Assembly (NCBI GenBank): GCA_900552465.1
Contig: URZO01000010.1
Span: 1 to 64,000, forward strand
Length of the DNA stretch: 64,000 nt
Direction of reading: 5' to 3'
DNA from: an uncultured Parabacteroides sp.
GTDB lineage: Bacteria; Bacteroidota; Bacteroidia; Bacteroidales; Tannerellaceae
The position numbers were made by a program, and so were the translations under genes. How positions within the stretch are numbered: position 1 is the stretch's first letter; every line of letters starts with the position of its first letter. Shown piece after piece: positions 60,578 to 64,000 of this stretch. The notes under the pieces are model-generated. The model searched no databases, was not told where the DNA came from, and saw only the letters and a program-made list of their open reading frames with translations.

Positions 60578-62194
60578 ATGATGATGAAAAAAGTGTATAA
60601 GGCTATTGTGTGCCTCTGTAGTGTCGTTACATCTCTTTCTGCTCAGGATCGTGTGGTCGAATTGACTAATCCGGATGAAAGTTGTACAAGTATTGCTGCC
60701 GGAAAGCTGGCTACAGCCGATGGTTCGGTTATGACATCCCAAACTTGCGACGGGACTTCGAGAACCTGGATGGAGGTTGTCCCCGCCCATACCTGGCCGG
60801 ATACGGCGAAGGTCGATATCTATTGGGATCTCCGTCATACCGAAAGTAAAAACGACCGTTTGGGAGTGATCCTGAAAGGCTCTATTCCCCAGGTCCCTCA
60901 TACCTTCGCTTATTTGAACACCGGTTATCCTTGTATGAATGAAAAGCAGTTGGCGATGGGAGAAACGACAATCGTAGGACGTAAAGAACTGCGTAATCCG
61001 AAAGGGCTTTTCCATATAGAAGATCTGCAGGGAATCGCATTACAGCGTTGTAGCACAGCCCGTGAAGCGGTCTTGCTGATGGGACGCCTGGCTGAACAAT
61101 ACGGGTATCGCGATGGAGGCGAATGCCTGACGGTTGCCGATAAAAAAGAACTTTGGTTCTTTGAGATTACCGGTGCCGGGCCGGATGATTCGGGAGCTTT
61201 ATGGGTGGCGCAACGCATACCGGACGATCATGTGACGGTGTCTGCTAATACGCCCCGTATCTCGGATGTGGATTTTAAGGATAAAGATAATTATATGTAT
61301 AGCAAAGGGCTGAAAGAAAAAGCTCTTAAGTTGGGATATTGGGATGGAAAGGAACCGTTCAAATTCTGGAAAGTGATCCATGAGACAGGGAAGAAACCCT
61401 TTACGATCCGCGATTTCTTTGTCCTGAAAACACTGGCTCCTTCTCTGGATCTGACGATGGATATGGAGGAGCTTCCTTTGTCTGTCAAGCCGGACCGGAA
61501 GGTGTCGCTGGCAGATATCAACCGTCTGCTGCGTGAAACATACGAGGGGACGGAGTGGGACATGACGAAAGATATGATGATCACGAAAAAGATCAAGGAT
61601 AAAGACGGAGTGGAACGCGATACGACCTATAAAAGCCCTCTGGCGCAAAACTGGATGACGAACGACATGTTTGAATTCCTGAACGCGCAACGGGGTGAAG
61701 AGCGGAAGATCGAGAAACAACGTACGATATCGGTAGTCTGGTGTGCCTACTCCTTTGTGATACAATGTCGTGATTGGCTGCCGGATGAGGTAGGAGGCGT
61801 TTGTTGGTGGTCGGAAGACAATCCGGGCGAAAGTCCACGTGTTCCGTTGTTTGCCGGGATGACGGATGTCCCTGAGAGCTTTAAGGTCTGCGGACATAAA
61901 CGTTACCGGCCGGATGCAGCCTTGTGGACATACCGCCGCACAAACCGGCTGGCCCAGGTCAGTTGGGGGCATGGCCGTAAGTTGATCGAGCCGGCCGTCC
62001 TTTCTTTTGAACAGAAAGCGGCAGACGAGATGCCTTTAGTCGAAAACAAAGTCTCAACCCTGATTGAAGAAGGCAAGGAAGATGAAGCCAAGGCCTATCT
62101 CACCCGTTACTCATCCGACTTTATCTATTCCACTTTGCGCTGTTGGGAAGAGATGGAAGGAGAGCTTTGGCATAAGTTCGGGCGGGGATTCTGA
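60578..62194 (+). CDS. C69-family dipeptidase (PepD-like)
   Basis: N-terminal nucleophile peptidase of 538 residues. A signal peptide (to about residue 22, LSAQ) is followed by C36 in NPDESCTSIAAGK, the residue expected to become the N-terminal nucleophile after processing. Conserved GECLTVADKKELWFFEITG and VSANTPRISDVDFKD segments follow. It would cleave dipeptides in the periplasm. Three successive ATG codons begin the gene (60578, 60581, 60584), so the exact start is open by two residues. Confidence 0.9.
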   Translation: MMMKKVYKAIVCLCSVVTSLSAQDRVVELTNPDESCTSIAAGKLATADGSVMTSQTCDGTSRTWMEVVPAHTWPDTAKVDIYWDLRHTESKNDRLGVILKGSIPQVPHTFAYLNTGYPCMNEKQLAMGETTIVGRKELRNPKGLFHIEDLQGIALQRCSTAREAVLLMGRLAEQYGYRDGGECLTVADKKELWFFEITGAGPDDSGALWVAQRIPDDHVTVSANTPRISDVDFKDKDNYMYSKGLKEKALKLGYWDGKEPFKFWKVIHETGKKPFTIRDFFVLKTLAPSLDLTMDMEELPLSVKPDRKVSLADINRLLRETYEGTEWDMTKDMMITKKIKDKDGVERDTTYKSPLAQNWMTNDMFEFLNAQRGEERKIEKQRTISVVWCAYSFVIQCRDWLPDEVGGVCWWSEDNPGESPRVPLFAGMTDVPESFKVCGHKRYRPDAALWTYRRTNRLAQVSWGHGRKLIEPAVLSFEQKAADEMPLVENKVSTLIEEGKEDEAKAYLTRYSSDFIYSTLRCWEEMEGELWHKFGRGF

Positions 62195-62204
62195 TTGGAA
62201 TCCC

Positions 62205-63125
62205 TTATTGTGAATTCTTTTTGGCTTTCTCTCTCTGTTTCTCGATCTCTTTCCGGTAAGAAAGCGGGTTTATGCCCGTCTTGCTTCTGAAAAAGTAGGA
62301 GAAGTAGTCGGCCGATTCGAAATTCAGTTTCATGGCAATGTCCTGTATCGACATATCCGTACTGCTTAGCAGATCTTTGATTTTACTGAGTTTCAGTTGT
62401 AACATATATTGGTGAGGAGCGATTCCCGTATACTGTTTGAACGATTTCCTGAAGTTGGAATAGCTCATGTTAATCGATTTCGCAACATCTTCGGGAGTAA
62501 ACTTGTCGTAGATATTCTCACGCATCAAGACGCAGGCTTCCTGTATTTTCTGCATGGAAGGCGAACCTGAGTCCTGGTTTTTGCTGATGGAATAGATCAG
62601 GCCTATCGTATGCATGACAATTCCGGCTAACACAGCCTGGAATCCGGTCCGCTGTGCCCTGGCACAGTCAAGCATTTCCCCGAAATGCTTGACTATTTGA
62701 TCGTTCATGCCGACATGAAATATAGGGTTTGTATTATTGACAATCCTATTTAATAAATTTTCAAAATATTCTCCGTGGAATGTAACGTAATATTCGTCCC
62801 ATCCGACCTTGGGTTTAGGTTGATAACTATGCCATTGTCCCGGGAAAATAAAAAAAGCGTCACCCTTGGACAGTTTCTTTTCCGGACAGGTTATGGAAGA
62901 AAAGGTCCCTTCTCCTTTTATAATGTATACTAATGCATATTCATCAATGATTCTTCCCCGCTCGGGATTAAATGTATATCCGATCGGATGTCCTTTGAGA
63001 GGATAGCTGTCTTTTGAGTCAATAGATTGAAATCCAATGCCGCTGATAGACATGTTCCAGATGTTTTCATCATTATTTGTCGGCAAGTACTTAATGACAT
63101 TATGTTTGCTACGGTCAAAATCCAT
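62205..63125 (-). CDS. AraC-family transcriptional regulator
   Basis: Regulator of 306 residues with an N-terminal cupin-like sensing domain (about 40-150, with PGQWHSYQPKPKVGWDEYYV) and a C-terminal AraC HTH domain (about 205-298: FTPEDVAKSINMSYSNFRKSFKQYTGIAPHQYM, DIAMKLNFESADYFSYFFRSKTGINPLSYRKE). ATG 63125 is chosen because a near-perfect promoter (63224-63195) puts the transcription start downstream of the alternative ATG at 63245. Divergent from the SusC gene, which it may control. Confidence 0.9.
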   Translation of the reverse strand: MDFDRSKHNVIKYLPTNNDENIWNMSISGIGFQSIDSKDSYPLKGHPIGYTFNPERGRIIDEYALVYIIKGEGTFSSITCPEKKLSKGDAFFIFPGQWHSYQPKPKVGWDEYYVTFHGEYFENLLNRIVNNTNPIFHVGMNDQIVKHFGEMLDCARAQRTGFQAVLAGIVMHTIGLIYSISKNQDSGSPSMQKIQEACVLMRENIYDKFTPEDVAKSINMSYSNFRKSFKQYTGIAPHQYMLQLKLSKIKDLLSSTDMSIQDIAMKLNFESADYFSYFFRSKTGINPLSYRKEIEKQREKAKKNSQ

Positions 63126-63194
63126 TTGATATTTATTTTTGGTATTTCCGGATAAAATGTATTCTTGAGGGTGAATAGCCTTTATCTCTGTATA

Positions 63195-63224
63195 CAAAGA
63201 TATTAAATTTATTACATCTGTCAA
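63195..63224 (-). promoter_or_regulatory. Promoter of the AraC-family gene
   Basis: The minus strand has TTG (63224-63222), 19 bases, then TATCTTTG (63202-63195). This is an exact consensus match, with a leader of about 65 bases to ATG 63125. Confidence 0.65.
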
Positions 63225-63323
63225 AAACCGAGGGAAAAATATCATTTTTTCATGATTATAAATACAACAAAGGCGGATATTTGTGAAAATAAATATCGTT
63301 TAACCTAATAAAGTTTGGAGATT

Positions 63324-64000
63324 ATGAGAAATCGAATTCTATTATTGCTATGTTTCCTATGCGTAGGATTGCAGGCATTTGCCCAGATTTCTATTTCAGG
63401 AAAGGTGGTTGATGCAGGAGGTTTGGAACTTCCAGGCGTAAATGTGATGGTAAAAGGGACGACTGTCGGTACGTTGACCGATGGTGATGGAATGTTTACA
63501 ATTCCTGATGTTCCGGGTGGCAGCAATGCCGTATTGGTCTTTTCTTATGTCGGCTTTCAGCCGCAGGAAGTAAAGGTCGGGAATGCCAAGAATCTGACTG
63601 TGAAGTTGCAGGAAGATAATATGGCTTTGGATGAGGTTGTTGTTGTAGGTTATGGAACATCTCGTAAAAGAGATTTGGCAGGTTCTATTTCCAGTGTTAA
63701 ATTGGATGATTCTCCACTGACTCAGTTGGCCAATGTGAATGCTTTGGTGGCTCTGTCAAGTAAGATTCCGGGGTTTAGCTATGCTCCGACAACAAGTGCT
63801 GGCGGTGATAATACTTCATCGATGACGATTCGTGGTATGAATTCTGTGATTACGAGTGTTGAAGAATCGAGTCTGAATAAGCCATTGCTGGTTGTCGACG
63901 GTTCTATCTTCAATGGTAGTATCAATGAGATTGCCATGACGGACATCGAGTCTATCGATGTATTGAAGGATGCAAGTTCTGCGGCTATTTATGGTTCTCG
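63324..64000 (+). CDS. SusC/RagA-type TonB-dependent outer membrane protein (5' part)
   Basis: Partial gene running off the right end (225 codons seen, full proteins have about 1000). A signal peptide (MRNRILLLLCFLCVGLQAFAQ) is followed by the carboxypeptidase-regulatory-like domain (ISGKVVDAGGLELPGVNVMVKGTTVGT), the TonB-box-like DEVVVVGYGTSRKRDLAGSIS, and the start of the plug domain (TIRGMNSV, LLVVDGSIF, IESIDVLKDASSAAIYGS). It would import a glycan or other nutrient with a SusD partner expected downstream. A GATATTTG (63276-63283) upstream is one base off the -7 consensus. Confidence 0.93.
   Translation, partial: MRNRILLLLCFLCVGLQAFAQISISGKVVDAGGLELPGVNVMVKGTTVGTLTDGDGMFTIPDVPGGSNAVLVFSYVGFQPQEVKVGNAKNLTVKLQEDNMALDEVVVVGYGTSRKRDLAGSISSVKLDDSPLTQLANVNALVALSSKIPGFSYAPTTSAGGDNTSSMTIRGMNSVITSVEESSLNKPLLVVDGSIFNGSINEIAMTDIESIDVLKDASSAAIYGS

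Overview
The window looks like a chromosomal segment of a Bacteroidales bacterium, most likely Parabacteroides or a close Bacteroides relative. Three things support this: promoter -7 elements of the TAnnTTTG type with a TTG about 18-20 bases upstream, a SusC/RagA outer membrane protein at the right edge, and housekeeping genes (parE, coaD, typA, rpsO, ahcY) whose proteins read like Bacteroidetes versions. The assignment rests on recognition only; no search was run.

Left flank (1-16.4 kb): an AI-2E family membrane protein, a PBP4-type D-Ala-D-Ala carboxypeptidase, a LytTR response regulator with its histidine kinase, and a MacAB-TolC type efflux operon. A leftward operon follows (GNAT-like protein, parE, coaD, S41 protease, two half-size chromate transporters). 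Palindromic repeats lie between, and in two cases inside, these genes.

Central glycan locus (16.9-46.2 kb): UDP-glucose dehydrogenase, then a clearly AT-rich block of tightly packed rightward genes, many overlapping by ATGA. It encodes a Wzx-type flippase, glycosyltransferases (GT92-like, fucosyltransferase-like, GT2 and GT4), three tandem FdtA/QdtA-type sugar ketoisomerase cupins, two sugar aminotransferases (FdtB/QdtB-like and VioA-like), two left-handed beta-helix acyltransferases and two methyltransferases. Threaded through it is a thioester-based acyl cassette: three acyl carrier proteins, an AMP-forming ligase, an iron alcohol dehydrogenase, a LuxE-LuxC fusion, a ketoreductase, a ketoacyl synthase III, two VOC proteins (one broken) and an FkbH-like glyceryl-ACP synthase. 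The simplest reading is that the locus makes 3- and 4-amino-dideoxyhexoses carrying a custom acyl group built on a carrier protein, and puts them on a surface glycan. No Wzy polymerase, initiating phosphoglycosyltransferase, Wza/Wzc or UpxY/UpxZ gene was recognised. Decayed AlbA_2/HATPase_c_4-wHTH genes lie at both edges of the AT-rich block.

Right flank (45.5-64 kb): more glycan and membrane genes (GT2, YfhO, then leftward GT2, flavoprotein, GtrA and GT39-like), with the leftward set downstream of ahcY. These are followed by an acyl-CoA ligase with its XRE-cupin regulator, rpsO, typA, an exported protein of unknown function, a C69 dipeptidase, an AraC regulator and the start of a SusC gene that runs off the window.

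Two glycan-locus genes are clearly broken: a GT2 gene by a perfect 43-bp tandem duplication, and a VOC gene by a one-base slip in a G run plus a stop codon.
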